Origin: Pseudomonadota bacterium | GTDB taxonomy: Bacteria; Pseudomonadota; Gammaproteobacteria; Steroidobacterales; Woeseiaceae | Reading direction: 5' to 3' | Length of the DNA stretch: 15,487 bases | NCBI GenBank assembly: GCA_022567775.1 | Contig: JADFGH010000006.1 | Span: forward strand, 1-15,487 | Part shown: piece after piece, positions 1 through 8,720 of the stretch | How the letters are laid out: each line of letters begins with the position of its first letter | Numbering within the stretch: the first letter of the stretch is position 1 | Program-made: the position numbers and the translations under genes | The notes under the pieces: model-generated | The model's input: the letters and a program-made list of their open reading frames with translations, nothing else | What the model was told of the DNA's origin: nothing | The model's database searches: none

Positions 1-938
1 CTTAAGAATTCGAAAACGTTTCGATAAGTGCGATCGAACGCGTAGCCGCCGACACGGTCGTATATCCGCCCCTGGACGCCTTGCGGTTTTCGCAGGACAG
101 GCTGAGTGAAAAACAATTATTCGAATCCCTGCAAATACCCGTACCGCCGTACCGCACTGTCGATTCGGCACAGGATCTTCGCAACGCTGCAGACGACATC
201 GGACTGCCGCTCGTGTTGAAAACGCGTCGACTCGGTTACGACGGCAAAGGTCAGGCCGTCGTTCGGGAGGAGGCTGATCTCTCACATGCGCTGACAGCAC
301 TCGGCGACAGTAACCTGATTGCAGAGCAATGGGTTCCATTCGATTGCGAGGTTTCCGCGATATGCGTGCGTAACGTGCGTGGAGACGTGTTGGTATATCC
401 ACTGATCGAGAATCAGCACCGCGACGGAATCCTCATCATCTCGAGAGCCCCGGCCGAGGCAAATGGTCTTGCCGCACTGGCAACCCGGCACTTGAGACAA
501 ATGCTTGCCCATTTCGACTACGTCGGTGTGCTGACCATCGAATTCTTTGTTGTCGGCGACCAACTGCTCGCCAACGAGTTCGCACCGCGCGTACACAATT
601 CCGGCCACTGGACGATCGAAGGTGCCAGGACCAGCCAGTTCGAGAACCACCTCCGAGCCATTCTGGACCTGCCGCTTGGCGATGTATCCCCGGTCGGCCA
701 CGCCGCAATGCTCAACCTGATCGGATCAATGCCGTCCAAGACCCTGGAATTGGGCAACGAGACCACCTTTTTGCACGATTATGGCAAGAGCCCCCGGCCC
801 GGCAGGAAACTCGGGCATATAACGGTCGTTGCAAGCAATCCGGCAGACCGGGAGCGGACAGTTACGCGCCTCAGTGAGATATTGGTCGCATCGGCAAACC
901 CGACAGGCATCGCGGATTGCATTGACCTGCCACGCTAA
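1..938 (+). CDS. purK: N5-carboxyaminoimidazole ribonucleotide synthase (PurK), 5' part missing
   Basis: PurK uses ATP and bicarbonate to carboxylate aminoimidazole ribonucleotide to N5-CAIR in cytoplasmic purine synthesis. The frame reads EFENV at 6-20, a conserved PurK stretch, then the ATP-grasp lid KTRRLGYDGKGQ (about 219-254), the acidic metal-binding region ending in NEFAPRVHNSGHW (573-611), and RPGRKLGH near 795-818. All are typical of PurK in this order. About 310 residues are visible; the family is usually 350-390, so the N-terminal 60-70 residues lie outside the window. Oddity: the codon before EFENV (3-5) is TAA, where relatives usually have an aromatic codon. The first in-frame start after it is TTG at 81, too far inside the ATP-grasp fold to be the true start. 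Either the edge base is wrong or the gene is broken. Family identity is clear; intactness is unknown. purE is not visible. Confidence 0.9.
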
Positions 939-1008
939 AATGTGGGTAAACTAAGGGGATCAGCCCGCAAATCAACAATTTAAGGCCAGCATCCAGCCCG
1001 GTTCCGTA

Positions 1009-2217
1009 ATGTCCTACCTCCAGCATTTCAACCTCGACCAGCAGCCGTTCGGGCTAACGCCTGACCCGGAATTCGTGTATTGGAGCAAGCAGCATGCACG
1101 CGCCAAAGCCTATATGGAATCGACCATCTGGCTGGCCGACGGGTTCGTCGTCATCACCGGCGAAATCGGCTCGGGGAAAACCACGCTGCTGCAGACCTTT
1201 CTAAACGAGCTTGAGGACGATGTCGTGTACGCCGTCGTTTCCCAGACTCAGCTCACGCCAACGCAGTTTTTGCAGGCTGTCCTGACAGAGTTTGGCTTCA
1301 AGCCGTTCAAGAAACGCAAAGTCGAATTGCTCGATATGCTGAACATGTTTCTGATCGAACAATACGCCAATGGCAAGAAAGTCTTACTGATCGTTGACGA
1401 AGCACAAAACCTCGGCAAGAAGGTGCTTGAGGAAATTCGTCTGCTGTCCGGCATCGAAACGCAAAAGGAAAAAGTGTTGCGGATCATCCTTGCCGGACAG
1501 CCCGAGCTGAAGGATACGCTGGACAGCCCTCGCCTGAAGCAACTCGTGCAGCGTGTGCGGCTGCGTTTTCATATTGAGTCACTCAACCGCCATGAAATGC
1601 GCGAGTACATCGAGCACCGATTGTCCATTGCCGGCAGAAAAGAACCAGGCCCGTTTACTGAAAATGCGTACCCGGTTATTTTCCTGTACTCAGGCGGCAT
1701 TCCGCGCCTCATCAATACACTTTGCGATACCACAATGCTGTGCGCATTTGCCGAAGAAAAGAAATTAATTGATGAAGACGACGTGAAATCTGCCGTAGAG
1801 GAACTGAATTGGCGGGAACACGATTCTGCGACCGGTCGATATCGTAAGCTGCCAAAAATCGAACTAAAAGTTCCGCAGATCTCTCACCTGACAAAAATCG
1901 AAGTTCACAGCAAGGACAAAATGCTTTCCGAGCACTTTCTTGGCTCCGGAAAAGTCATTGTAGGTCGCGCTCCGGATAATGAGCTTTATATCAAGAGTAA
2001 ATTCGTGAGCCGTCGCCACGCGCAAATTACCAGCAACGAATTCGGGTGCACGATCGAGGACCTGAACAGCACCAACGGAATCTCCGTCGACGACAGGCGC
2101 GTTAAAAAGTATCTGCTGCATGATGGCGATGTTGTGAAAATCGGCATGCATCGACTTGTGTATACCGACCTCCGTAAGGTCGATGAGCGTGAAAAATCCG
2201 CGGTGAGCGGCAAGTAG
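1009..2217 (+). CDS. ExeA/GspA-like AAA+ ATPase with C-terminal FHA domain
   Basis: 402 residues. The N-terminal 270 match the ExeA/GspA type of AAA+ ATPase: an N-terminal PFxLTPDP-like motif (residues 13-20), Walker A GEIGSGKTT (51-59), Walker B VLLIVDEAQNL (125-135), a sensor-like ILAGQPEL (160-167) and the GGIPRLIN box (229-236). After a linker, residues 304-390 form a forkhead-associated domain with its phosphothreonine-binding signature: G319-R320, S334-R-R-H337 and N353-S-T-N-G357. Known ExeA proteins have a peptidoglycan-binding tail and help assemble the type II secretin with ExeB. Here that tail is replaced by FHA and no exeB is adjacent, so a secretion role is uncertain; phosphorylation-dependent partner binding is the inference. 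No transmembrane segment is seen. The ATG at 1009 lacks a clear Shine-Dalgarno, but the protein starts as relatives do (MSYLQHFNL). Its TAG stop lies inside an inverted repeat. Confidence 0.9.
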   Translation: MSYLQHFNLDQQPFGLTPDPEFVYWSKQHARAKAYMESTIWLADGFVVITGEIGSGKTTLLQTFLNELEDDVVYAVVSQTQLTPTQFLQAVLTEFGFKPFKKRKVELLDMLNMFLIEQYANGKKVLLIVDEAQNLGKKVLEEIRLLSGIETQKEKVLRIILAGQPELKDTLDSPRLKQLVQRVRLRFHIESLNRHEMREYIEHRLSIAGRKEPGPFTENAYPVIFLYSGGIPRLINTLCDTTMLCAFAEEKKLIDEDDVKSAVEELNWREHDSATGRYRKLPKIELKVPQISHLTKIEVHSKDKMLSEHFLGSGKVIVGRAPDNELYIKSKFVSRRHAQITSNEFGCTIEDLNSTNGISVDDRRVKKYLLHDGDVVKIGMHRLVYTDLRKVDEREKSAVSGK

Positions 2218-2270
2218 GAGCGGCGTCCCGCCGCAATTTGGCAATAATCGCGGCGGGACGCCGCTCCTAC
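2214..2270. repeat. REP-like palindrome, perfect 21-bp arms, shared by two convergent genes
   Basis: Arms 2214-2234 and 2250-2270 are exact reverse complements (21/21), separated by a 15-base loop (2235-2249). Each arm begins GTAGGAGCGGC, the head sequence typical of repetitive extragenic palindromes in Pseudomonas and Xanthomonas relatives. The TAG of the plus-strand ATPase gene (2215-2217) lies in the left arm. The TAG of the minus-strand small membrane gene (2269-2267) lies in the right arm at the mirror position. The GC-rich stem should fold in RNA from either strand and could protect 3' ends or act as a bidirectional transcription barrier. There is no T-tract, so it is not a classical intrinsic terminator. 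REP assignment rests on the head motif only; no other copy is in the window. Confidence 0.85.
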
Positions 2271-2488
2271 GGCAGATCCTGACTGTGACTTGAGCGCCTG
2301 TCCTGGTCGCGATGGTCGCGGCGCTTCAGCAATACGACAAGCCCTGCGACCAGGCAACTTAAGCCCACGACGAAACAGATTGTCGGCCAGTACCAATGAT
2401 TCAGATACATTGAGGCCGCCAGCGACACTGCCCCGGACAGCAAATAGAAATACGGCAGACTTTCGTAGATTGGTTTGGACACCCACAT
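2267..2488 (-). CDS. small two-helix membrane protein, unknown function
   Basis: 73 residues: a short N-terminus, helix 1 at about 11-29, a turn rich in Trp/Tyr/Pro (HWYWP, 31-35), helix 2 at about 36-54, then a strongly basic and polar tail (KRRDHRDQDRR, 55-65). The positive tail predicts that it stays in the cytoplasm, with both ends inside. A GGAG ribosome site (2498-2501) sits 9 bases before the ATG, and a consensus TATAAT lies further upstream, so it looks like a real, separately transcribed gene. It converges on the ATPase-FHA gene. I do not recognise a named family, and a functional link to the ATPase is only suggested by adjacency. Confidence 0.72.
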   Translation of the reverse strand: MWVSKPIYESLPYFYLLSGAVSLAASMYLNHWYWPTICFVVGLSCLVAGLVVLLKRRDHRDQDRRSSHSQDLP

Positions 2489-2525
2489 AAATGGTCGCTC
2501 CGCTGGTATAACATTAACCTATTGA

Positions 2526-2553
2526 ATTATAAGGGATCAGGCCGTGCCACCAA
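2526..2553 (-). promoter_or_regulatory. candidate sigma70 promoter for the small membrane gene
   Basis: On the minus strand a perfect TATAAT (2531-2526) is preceded, after a 16-base spacer, by TTGGTG (2553-2548), a 3/6 match to the -35 consensus. The -35 part overlaps the last codons of tldD. It lies about 40 bases before the ATG at 2488, a normal leader length. This supports independent expression of the small gene, with possible read-through from tldD because no terminator is seen between them. Confidence 0.45.
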
Positions 2554-3994
2554 CCGTTAACTCGTCGATGCGCAGCGTTGGTTGCCCGACACCTACGGGT
2601 ACTGACTGGCCATCCTTGCCGCAGGTGCCGACACCGCGATCGAGTTCCAGGTCATTGCCAACCATCGAGATTCGACTAAGTACCTCAGGGCCGTCGCCAA
2701 TCAACATCGCGCCTTTGACCGGCGTGGTCACCTTGCCCTTCTCGATCAGGTAAGCCTCGCTGGCTGAAAACACAAACTTCCCGGAAGTGATATCGACCTG
2801 GCCGCCGCCGAAACCCGGTGCATAGAGCCCTTTGTCTACAGACTCAATAATCTCCTGCGGATCGTGAGGCCCGGCCAGCATGTAAGTGTTAGTCATCCGC
2901 GGCATCGGAATGTGCGCGAATGACTCTCTGCGGCCGTTCCCGGTCGGCGCCACGCCCATCAGGCGCGCATTGAGTTTGTCCTGCATGTAACCCTTGAGGA
3001 TGCCCTCCTCGATGAGTACGTTGTATTGTCCGGGTGTGCCCTCATCGTCCACGGCCAGCGATCCGCGCCGGTTCTGCAGCGTGCCATCATCAACGATCGT
3101 ACAAACTGGCGACGCGACCCGCTGTCCCACACGTCCGGTGAACGCAGACGTTCCTTTGCGATTGAAGTCTCCTTCCAGTCCGTGGCCAACCGCTTCGTGA
3201 AGCAGGATGCCAGGCCATCCGTTACCGAGTACGACCGGCATCGCGCCCGCCGGTGCTGGCACCGCGTCGAGCAGTACAACTGCCTGGCGGACAGCCTCGC
3301 GCGCCAAATCCATGGCCAGATCATTATTGAGAAAATAATTCAGGTCTGCCCTGGCCCCGCCACCCGCATAACCCTGTTCACGCCGTCCATTATCTTCGAT
3401 GATGACACTGATGTTGAGCCGCACGAGCGGCCGTATGTCTGCAGCCAGCGTGCCATCGGTGCTGGCAATCAGGATCAGGTCCTGACTACTGCTCAAACTC
3501 ACGATCACCTGCTCGATCCGCTGGTCGAGCTTGCGGGTCTCGCGATCGATCTCGCTCACCAGGGCTTTCTTTTGTTCGTCGCTAATACTGACGATCGGAT
3601 CGATCGCCGGATAAAGATTGTGTGACTGGCTGCCCGGTGTCACCTTCACAGCCCTCGACTGGCCCTGCCGCGATATAGCGCGCGCAGCTCGCGCTGCCTG
3701 TTCCAGCGCGGGAAGCATCAGTTCATCGGAGTATGCAAAACCTGTCTTTTCGCCACTCACGGCGCGCACGCCGACACCCTGGTCGAGACTGAAACATGCG
3801 TCCTTCAAGATCCCGTCTTCGACCGTCCAGGACTCGTGGCGGCTGATCTGAAAATACAGGTCCGCAGCATCAACGTCGCGCAGGTTGATCGAGCCCAGGG
3901 CCCGATTGAGGTGCCGCTCCTCCAGGCCTGCTGGCGCTAGCACTCTCGACATCACCGTTTCGACTGCGTTCTCGTTTTTTACTTGCTTACTCAA
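2537..3994 (-). CDS. tldD: metalloprotease TldD
   Basis: 485 residues, close to the roughly 480 usual for TldD. TldD pairs with TldE/PmbA to form a cytoplasmic zinc protease that degrades unfolded peptides and matures some modified peptides (microcin B17 in E. coli). Visible features: HESWTVEDG and DQGVGVRA near 53-78; the zinc motif HEAVGH with H266, E267 and H271; and a C-terminal [12 protein letters not shown] with C458, the likely third zinc ligand. The start is TTG at 3994, 15 bases after the amidase stop, with AAGGA (4008-4004) at a 9-base spacing. The next Met (residue 15) would give a protein slightly shorter than E. coli TldD, while the TTG gives one slightly longer. It is the last gene of the long minus-strand run. 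yjgA and pmbA, often found near tldD, are not in this window. Confidence 0.95.
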   Translation of the reverse strand: MSKQVKNENAVETVMSRVLAPAGLEERHLNRALGSINLRDVDAADLYFQISRHESWTVEDGILKDACFSLDQGVGVRAVSGEKTGFAYSDELMLPALEQAARAARAISRQGQSRAVKVTPGSQSHNLYPAIDPIVSISDEQKKALVSEIDRETRKLDQRIEQVIVSLSSSQDLILIASTDGTLAADIRPLVRLNISVIIEDNGRREQGYAGGGARADLNYFLNNDLAMDLAREAVRQAVVLLDAVPAPAGAMPVVLGNGWPGILLHEAVGHGLEGDFNRKGTSAFTGRVGQRVASPVCTIVDDGTLQNRRGSLAVDDEGTPGQYNVLIEEGILKGYMQDKLNARLMGVAPTGNGRRESFAHIPMPRMTNTYMLAGPHDPQEIIESVDKGLYAPGFGGGQVDITSGKFVFSASEAYLIEKGKVTTPVKGAMLIGDGPEVLSRISMVGNDLELDRGVGTCGKDGQSVPVGVGQPTLRIDELTVGGTA

Positions 3995-4003
3995 ATCTGC
4001 CCG

Positions 4004-4008
4004 TCCTT
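4004..4008 (-). promoter_or_regulatory. ribosome binding site supporting the TTG start of tldD
   Basis: AAGGA on the minus strand, 9 bases before TTG at 3994. It is the only good Shine-Dalgarno near the 5' end of tldD and overlaps the region just before the upstream gene's stop (4012-4010). This supports the rare start codon. Confidence 0.55.
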
Positions 4009-4009
4009 G

Positions 4010-4834
4010 TCAAATCCTGCGGTGCTCCAGCACCGGAAATTCCGCTCGTAGTTTGCCCGGCAATGCGGTGTCGATGTCGGCATCGACGATGCCGTCACCG
4101 CTCTCCAGTTCCGCGATTACCTGTCCCCAGGGATCGATAATCACCGAATGTCCGAATGTCGTGCGGCCACTCGGATGAGATCCGTGCTGGCCCGCCGCAA
4201 TCACGTACGCGAGGTTCTCAATGGCGCGAGCCCGCAACAACGAATGCCAATGCGCTTTGCCAGTCTCCACCGTAAATGCCGCCGGTATGCTGAAAACGGT
4301 TGCCCCGTCGTCAACCAGGCGGCGATAGTGTTCCGGAAAACGCAGATCGTAACAAATTGACAGCCCCAGTTGCCCCAGCGGCGATGGAACGACGACGAAA
4401 TCGTTGCCGAAATCCATGGTGGCTGACTCCCGGTAGCGCTCATCCCGGCCAGGCAAGTCCACGTCGAACAGGTGTCTCTTGCGATAGATGGGACTGGCCC
4501 TGCCGTCATTGTCGTAGACAATCGATGCACCATAGCATTTGCCGTCTTGCGGCGATTTTAATGGCACGCTGCCGGCGACCACCCAGAGCTTGTAACGCCT
4601 TGCTGCGTCAGCGAGGTACTCCTGGATCGGACCGCTACCGGGATCCTCGGCATGTGCCAGTTTGTCTTCGTCCCGCGCTCCCATAATGGCGAGGTTTTCC
4701 GGCAGGAATGCGATCGACACGCCCCGCGACGTTGCAGCCGCAAGCAAGTTGTCAATAGTCTGCAGGTTTTGTTGCACATCTGCGCCACTGTTCATCTGAA
4801 TAGCAGCAGCGCGAACCAAACCGGAAGCACTCAA
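4010..4834 (-). CDS. carbon-nitrogen hydrolase, Nit1-like (probable deaminated glutathione amidase)
   Basis: 274 residues from the chosen TTG. The nitrilase-superfamily triad is visible: E46 in LPENLAIMG, K119 in YRKRHLFD, and C161 in SICYDLRFPE. The downstream HWHSLLRARAIENLAYV and FGHSVIIDPWG are typical of the Nit1/YbeM branch. Members of that branch hydrolyse deaminated glutathione, a transaminase by-product, to alpha-ketoglutarate and cysteinylglycine in the cytoplasm. The exact substrate here is inferred. The open frame could extend to 4936, but that would overlap yhdP by about 100 bases. A GGAG placed 7 bases before TTG at 4834 gives a protein of normal length whose start directly precedes the family's first strand (VRAAAIQMNSG). 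It sits between yhdP and tldD, an arrangement I recall from pseudomonads. Confidence 0.9.
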   Translation of the reverse strand: MSASGLVRAAAIQMNSGADVQQNLQTIDNLLAAATSRGVSIAFLPENLAIMGARDEDKLAHAEDPGSGPIQEYLADAARRYKLWVVAGSVPLKSPQDGKCYGASIVYDNDGRASPIYRKRHLFDVDLPGRDERYRESATMDFGNDFVVVPSPLGQLGLSICYDLRFPEHYRRLVDDGATVFSIPAAFTVETGKAHWHSLLRARAIENLAYVIAAGQHGSHPSGRTTFGHSVIIDPWGQVIAELESGDGIVDADIDTALPGKLRAEFPVLEHRRI

Positions 4835-4838
4835 TCGA

Positions 4839-7800
4839 TTACTCCGTGGCCTCGATACAGCCTGCCAGGCTGCTGGATCTTTCGAAGTGGGCGGCATCGG
4901 CCAGGTCAATCGCGGGATCGTCCCATGATCCTTCAATCGCGTAATAAACCTGGGTCATATCCTGCAACGGCTTCTTGAATATCTGCGAGAAGATCAGCAA
5001 GGCTGCGGCAACCTGCGGACCGGCGACTACCAGACCCGCGAGCGGCAGAGTGTTGCCGAAATTGGCGCTGACCATTGCGGTCTGACTGTAATCCCTTGCG
5101 TCGAGACCGGCACGCCCGACGATGCCAACATCAGCGGCGGGACTCGTTAAGGTCAGGTCACAGGTAAATGCCTCCCCGTTAACCAGGCGGAAATTCCCGG
5201 TGATCTCGTCAAACGCAAAGCCGGATTCAAAAACGTCGCTGAAATCAAGGGACAGCCGTCGTGGCAGCGCGACGATACTCATCAGGCCGAAGACCCGGCC
5301 TGCCCCGGGTTCGACGTCTTCAAGTTGTCCATTCCCCAGCCGTGCGTGCACGCTGCCATTCAGGGACTTCATGAAATCCTGCCTCGGACCACCAGCCCAG
5401 CTCACGTTCACATCCGCTTCAAGATCATCGCCAACGATTCCCGGCTGATAGTGCAGGCGCGACATCGTTTGTCCGATATTCGTGCTGCGCAATTTCGCAT
5501 CGATAAATGTTCGCTGGCCGGACTCTTCGTAGACATCGACGACCCAGCCCACTCTGCCGGCGAGCGTAAATGATTCATCTATGGTCGACAGGTTGTCCGA
5601 TTCCAGGCCGTTGCCGGTTCGCTGCAGATCAATCTCCAGTTGCCCGAAGAATCGATCGCCCAGTGCAAAGTCCCGTGCCCTGATGCGGATTTCAGGCAGC
5701 GTGCGCGGATCCACAGCAATTTCAGCCGCTGCTGTTGCTTCGTCGCTGCCGGGCAGCAACAGCCACTCCATATCGACAGTTAACGGTCTCCCGCCGGCGA
5801 AGTCATACGGGACCGTGACGATGCCCTCCGCCTGTTCGCCGCTGATTTCTATGACCCAGTCCGAGCCACTACGATTGACTCTTACGCGGTGGTCGGTCAG
5901 GTGCTGGCCGACGACGAACAGGTTTTCGATGGTCACGTCCATCGTACGCACCCGGTCACCAAAGCCAGTCTCCTTTTCGTCGCTTCGTGCAAGTGCCAGC
6001 CAGTCGTGTACGCGTACCTCGGGGGTCTGCCCCACGATATGCAGTCCGCGCCCCTCGGGCGCTTCCGGGTAATCGCCACCGATGGCCAGCACGCCCCGGT
6101 CGAAATCCCAGCCGTCCTGCTTTTTCAGGAACCGCGCATTCCACATCAGGTTATCGGCAAGACTCCCGGAGCTATCGATCCGGTTCTCCTCCGGAAACTC
6201 GATGCTCATCGTCAGCGGTAGCACCTCATCCGCAGCCTTGGCAAATGGCGCGGGCACCTCAAGTCCGAATCCGCGCAGATCAGATTCCACAATTATCTGC
6301 ATGACCCCCGGCGTTTCCGCCTGCGCGTTCGGGAAACGAATGTTTGCGTGGTAGTCCATGCGGCCACTCGCAAAATCCCCCAGCGGCAATCCAAGCTCCT
6401 TAACCAGCGCCTCGGCCGTGGTGCTGCCGCTGGCATCGAGCAGGACACGGTGAGGGGACAGCGGATCATTGGTGCGTGTCAGTTCGATGTCGACGGGGTT
6501 TCCAAGAAAGCGGCCGAACAAGGATTCGGCACTTATGCTGTCTCTTGCGACTGAAACAACGCCATTGAGCTCCGTGATCGGCGGAGCAAACCCGGCGATG
6601 CGAACTGAACCATCGCTGGTTCGAATACGGGCGGAGAAGCTGTAATTGAGTTTATCCTGGACAGGGTAGCTGACGGATATATCAATTGACGCATCGCCGC
6701 CGACTTCAACATTCTCAAGCTGGCCACCAAGAACCTCGTTAATCGGGCTGTTCGCGCCGAATCTGCGCAACGATTCAAGCGTACCGGTCGCAAATGCCTC
6801 GATTTCAACGACGGGATTGCGCAAGTCCGCAATGACGACCTGCGCATTTTCGACACTGTTGCCCTGGATATCGGCCAGATTCCTGTTCGAGGTCAACCGC
6901 ATGTTGTCGATGACTACATCGACGTAGCGGAACTCGGGGGCAGGCCAGTTTTCGGAATAACGCAACACGAAATCTTCGAATTCGGCCGACACGTGAAACG
7001 ATCCGTCTCCGTCGTCGAACGGAAACCTGTCGAGCGATCCGTTCAGGCGCAGTGAGCCTCGTCTGACAACGCCGGATACAGTCGCCATCTGCAGCCACTC
7101 ACCGATCGGCGCGCCCAGCATACTGACTGGCAGATAGCGGTGAATAGCGCCGACGTCGTTAATACTCCAGTCGCTCTGCACGTCAACAAACGGTGCGTCG
7201 CCACTGGCCGGAATACTGATTTGCAAGCTGGTCTGGGTGTCGAAGTCCGCGTTGCGAAGACGAATGCTATCGGACAGCAGGATGATGCCGTTGCTATTGC
7301 GACGCCAGATGATCGTGCCAATGGCATCGTCAAAGGAGATTGGCTCGGCGAGGATTGGACCGGTATCCACCTGCAGGTCGGTCGAATCAATTTCAATACG
7401 GCCGCCATTACGATCTGCGCGAATGCGGCCGTTGAAGCCGCGTATTCCGGGCCGTTCGTCAGTTGCTGCAAAACCCGCGGACTGCAGGTCGGCGGTGATA
7501 TCGAATTCCGGCTCCTCTGACTCGAGGTCAGTCAGATCGATTCTCAGGTCTCGCAATACGCCGGTCGGGTCAATATCGGCGAGCATCGAGCGCTGCGCAT
7601 CCGGGATCCAGACGTTGATGTACTTTAAATCGTTGAGATCGAGGAAAGAAGCACTCGCGCGCAGGCCCTCCAGGGCACCGTTTTCATCCGCCATGACGCG
7701 AAGCTGCAGCGATGACTGCGGCCAGTCACCATCCACCGTCGTCAGGCGAAACTGGTTTGCGGCCAGCAGGAATCCGTTCAGTTCCGAGGAGTATTCGATG

Positions 7801-8681
7801 CTGCCCTGCAGTCCGAATGCCGCAGTTGCCGGTCCGCTACGCGGATGGAGATTGGAGACGACAAGATTTGCCGTAGCACGTTGCACTTCACCTGACACAT
7901 AGTCGAGCCACAAGCTGACATCAGCGGTTCCGGAGTCTATTTCCGGCATGCCAACCGGCTGCAGCCGTGACCAGCCGGCAATATTCAGTGAATTACCCTG
8001 CACAAATAATCGCCATACGGGTTGCCCGGAATTTACCGCCAGCTGGTCCACGCTTATCTCGAGGCTATCGCCAAATTCATCCGGGAGATCGATGGTCGCC
8101 TCGACCTCAACCTGATCCGCATCGCGCAAAATAGCCACCGAGGTAATCGTAAACGGCACGAGCTGACCTGATCCAGGATGTTCGTATTCGACCTGGATAT
8201 CCTCTCCAATGAACTCGACTGTGCCACCGTTCTGCGCGGAATTATCCCGGGGGCCAAAGACATCGTCGATCGGCAACCCCTGCAGCAACCACTTGCCGGT
8301 CTCATCTTGCCGCAGATCGATTTTCGTATCCCGAATCACGATACGATCGACCACGAGTTCGCGATCGGCTAACAGGCGCAACAGGCCGACACCGATAATA
8401 ACCTCGTCTGCGGACAACAGAACTTCCGCTGCACCGGGGCGGATCAGTTCGGCGTCGAAAAAACTTACTTCCGGCCCGCTGAGGCGCCAGCGTGCATTCA
8501 TGCCGGAGAACTCAACCTGCATACCGATCGCCGCACCGGCCCAGGCTTTGATTTCCTCCTGGTACTCTGGCAACCGCGGCAACATGAGCCTGAAGATGCC
8601 AACAGCCACTGCGAGCACGATCACCAGCGCCGCACCGATATAGGCCAGGTACTTGATCAGTTTTTGCAGTAGTTCTTTCAT
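4839..8681 (-). CDS. yhdP: YhdP family AsmA-like envelope phospholipid transport protein
   Basis: 1280 residues, close to E. coli YhdP (about 1266). One N-terminal transmembrane helix (about 11-33, preceded by KLIKYLAY) anchors a very long beta-rich periplasmic region with many alternating hydrophobic strands, as expected for the AsmA/TamB bridge fold. Near the C-terminus, LSLDFSDVFESGFAFDEI and the hydrophobic PLAGLVVAGPQVAAALLIF match the conserved AsmA-like C-terminal domain of this family. In E. coli, YhdP, TamB and YdbH redundantly move phospholipids from the inner to the outer membrane. The position between rng and the nitrilase/tldD genes is the conserved one. The ATG at 8681 has only a weak Shine-Dalgarno and follows the rng stop by 39 bases. 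No frameshift or stop interrupts the gene. Confidence 0.93.
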   Translation of the reverse strand: MKELLQKLIKYLAYIGAALVIVLAVAVGIFRLMLPRLPEYQEEIKAWAGAAIGMQVEFSGMNARWRLSGPEVSFFDAELIRPGAAEVLLSADEVIIGVGLLRLLADRELVVDRIVIRDTKIDLRQDETGKWLLQGLPIDDVFGPRDNSAQNGGTVEFIGEDIQVEYEHPGSGQLVPFTITSVAILRDADQVEVEATIDLPDEFGDSLEISVDQLAVNSGQPVWRLFVQGNSLNIAGWSRLQPVGMPEIDSGTADVSLWLDYVSGEVQRATANLVVSNLHPRSGPATAAFGLQGSIEYSSELNGFLLAANQFRLTTVDGDWPQSSLQLRVMADENGALEGLRASASFLDLNDLKYINVWIPDAQRSMLADIDPTGVLRDLRIDLTDLESEEPEFDITADLQSAGFAATDERPGIRGFNGRIRADRNGGRIEIDSTDLQVDTGPILAEPISFDDAIGTIIWRRNSNGIILLSDSIRLRNADFDTQTSLQISIPASGDAPFVDVQSDWSINDVGAIHRYLPVSMLGAPIGEWLQMATVSGVVRRGSLRLNGSLDRFPFDDGDGSFHVSAEFEDFVLRYSENWPAPEFRYVDVVIDNMRLTSNRNLADIQGNSVENAQVVIADLRNPVVEIEAFATGTLESLRRFGANSPINEVLGGQLENVEVGGDASIDISVSYPVQDKLNYSFSARIRTSDGSVRIAGFAPPITELNGVVSVARDSISAESLFGRFLGNPVDIELTRTNDPLSPHRVLLDASGSTTAEALVKELGLPLGDFASGRMDYHANIRFPNAQAETPGVMQIIVESDLRGFGLEVPAPFAKAADEVLPLTMSIEFPEENRIDSSGSLADNLMWNARFLKKQDGWDFDRGVLAIGGDYPEAPEGRGLHIVGQTPEVRVHDWLALARSDEKETGFGDRVRTMDVTIENLFVVGQHLTDHRVRVNRSGSDWVIEISGEQAEGIVTVPYDFAGGRPLTVDMEWLLLPGSDEATAAAEIAVDPRTLPEIRIRARDFALGDRFFGQLEIDLQRTGNGLESDNLSTIDESFTLAGRVGWVVDVYEESGQRTFIDAKLRSTNIGQTMSRLHYQPGIVGDDLEADVNVSWAGGPRQDFMKSLNGSVHARLGNGQLEDVEPGAGRVFGLMSIVALPRRLSLDFSDVFESGFAFDEITGNFRLVNGEAFTCDLTLTSPAADVGIVGRAGLDARDYSQTAMVSANFGNTLPLAGLVVAGPQVAAALLIFSQIFKKPLQDMTQVYYAIEGSWDDPAIDLADAAHFERSSSLAGCIEATE
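4842..4845 (-). promoter_or_regulatory. ribosome binding site that fixes the amidase start at TTG 4834
   Basis: GGAG on the minus strand lies inside the last codons of yhdP, with 7 bases to the TTG. The yhdP stop (4841-4839) falls within that spacer, which suggests translational coupling. It argues against the longer open frame beginning at 4936. Confidence 0.6.
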
Positions 8682-8720
8682 CTTAAGTTTTGCGTTTGTC
8701 CCCGGCGGTTGCCAACCGTA

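Noticed and set aside
922..952. Possible promoter TTGACC / TAAACT before the ATPase-FHA gene
   Set aside because: The spacer is 19 bases and the -10 is weak; not better than chance in this region.
3026..3625. 199-codon plus-strand reading frame opposite tldD
   Set aside because: It is the antisense shadow of a strongly conserved protease gene; its composition and lack of motifs give no support for a real gene.
4835..4936. Upstream extension of the amidase reading frame
   Set aside because: It would overlap the 3' end of yhdP, has no family similarity, and the GGAG-TTG start at 4834 gives the normal protein length.
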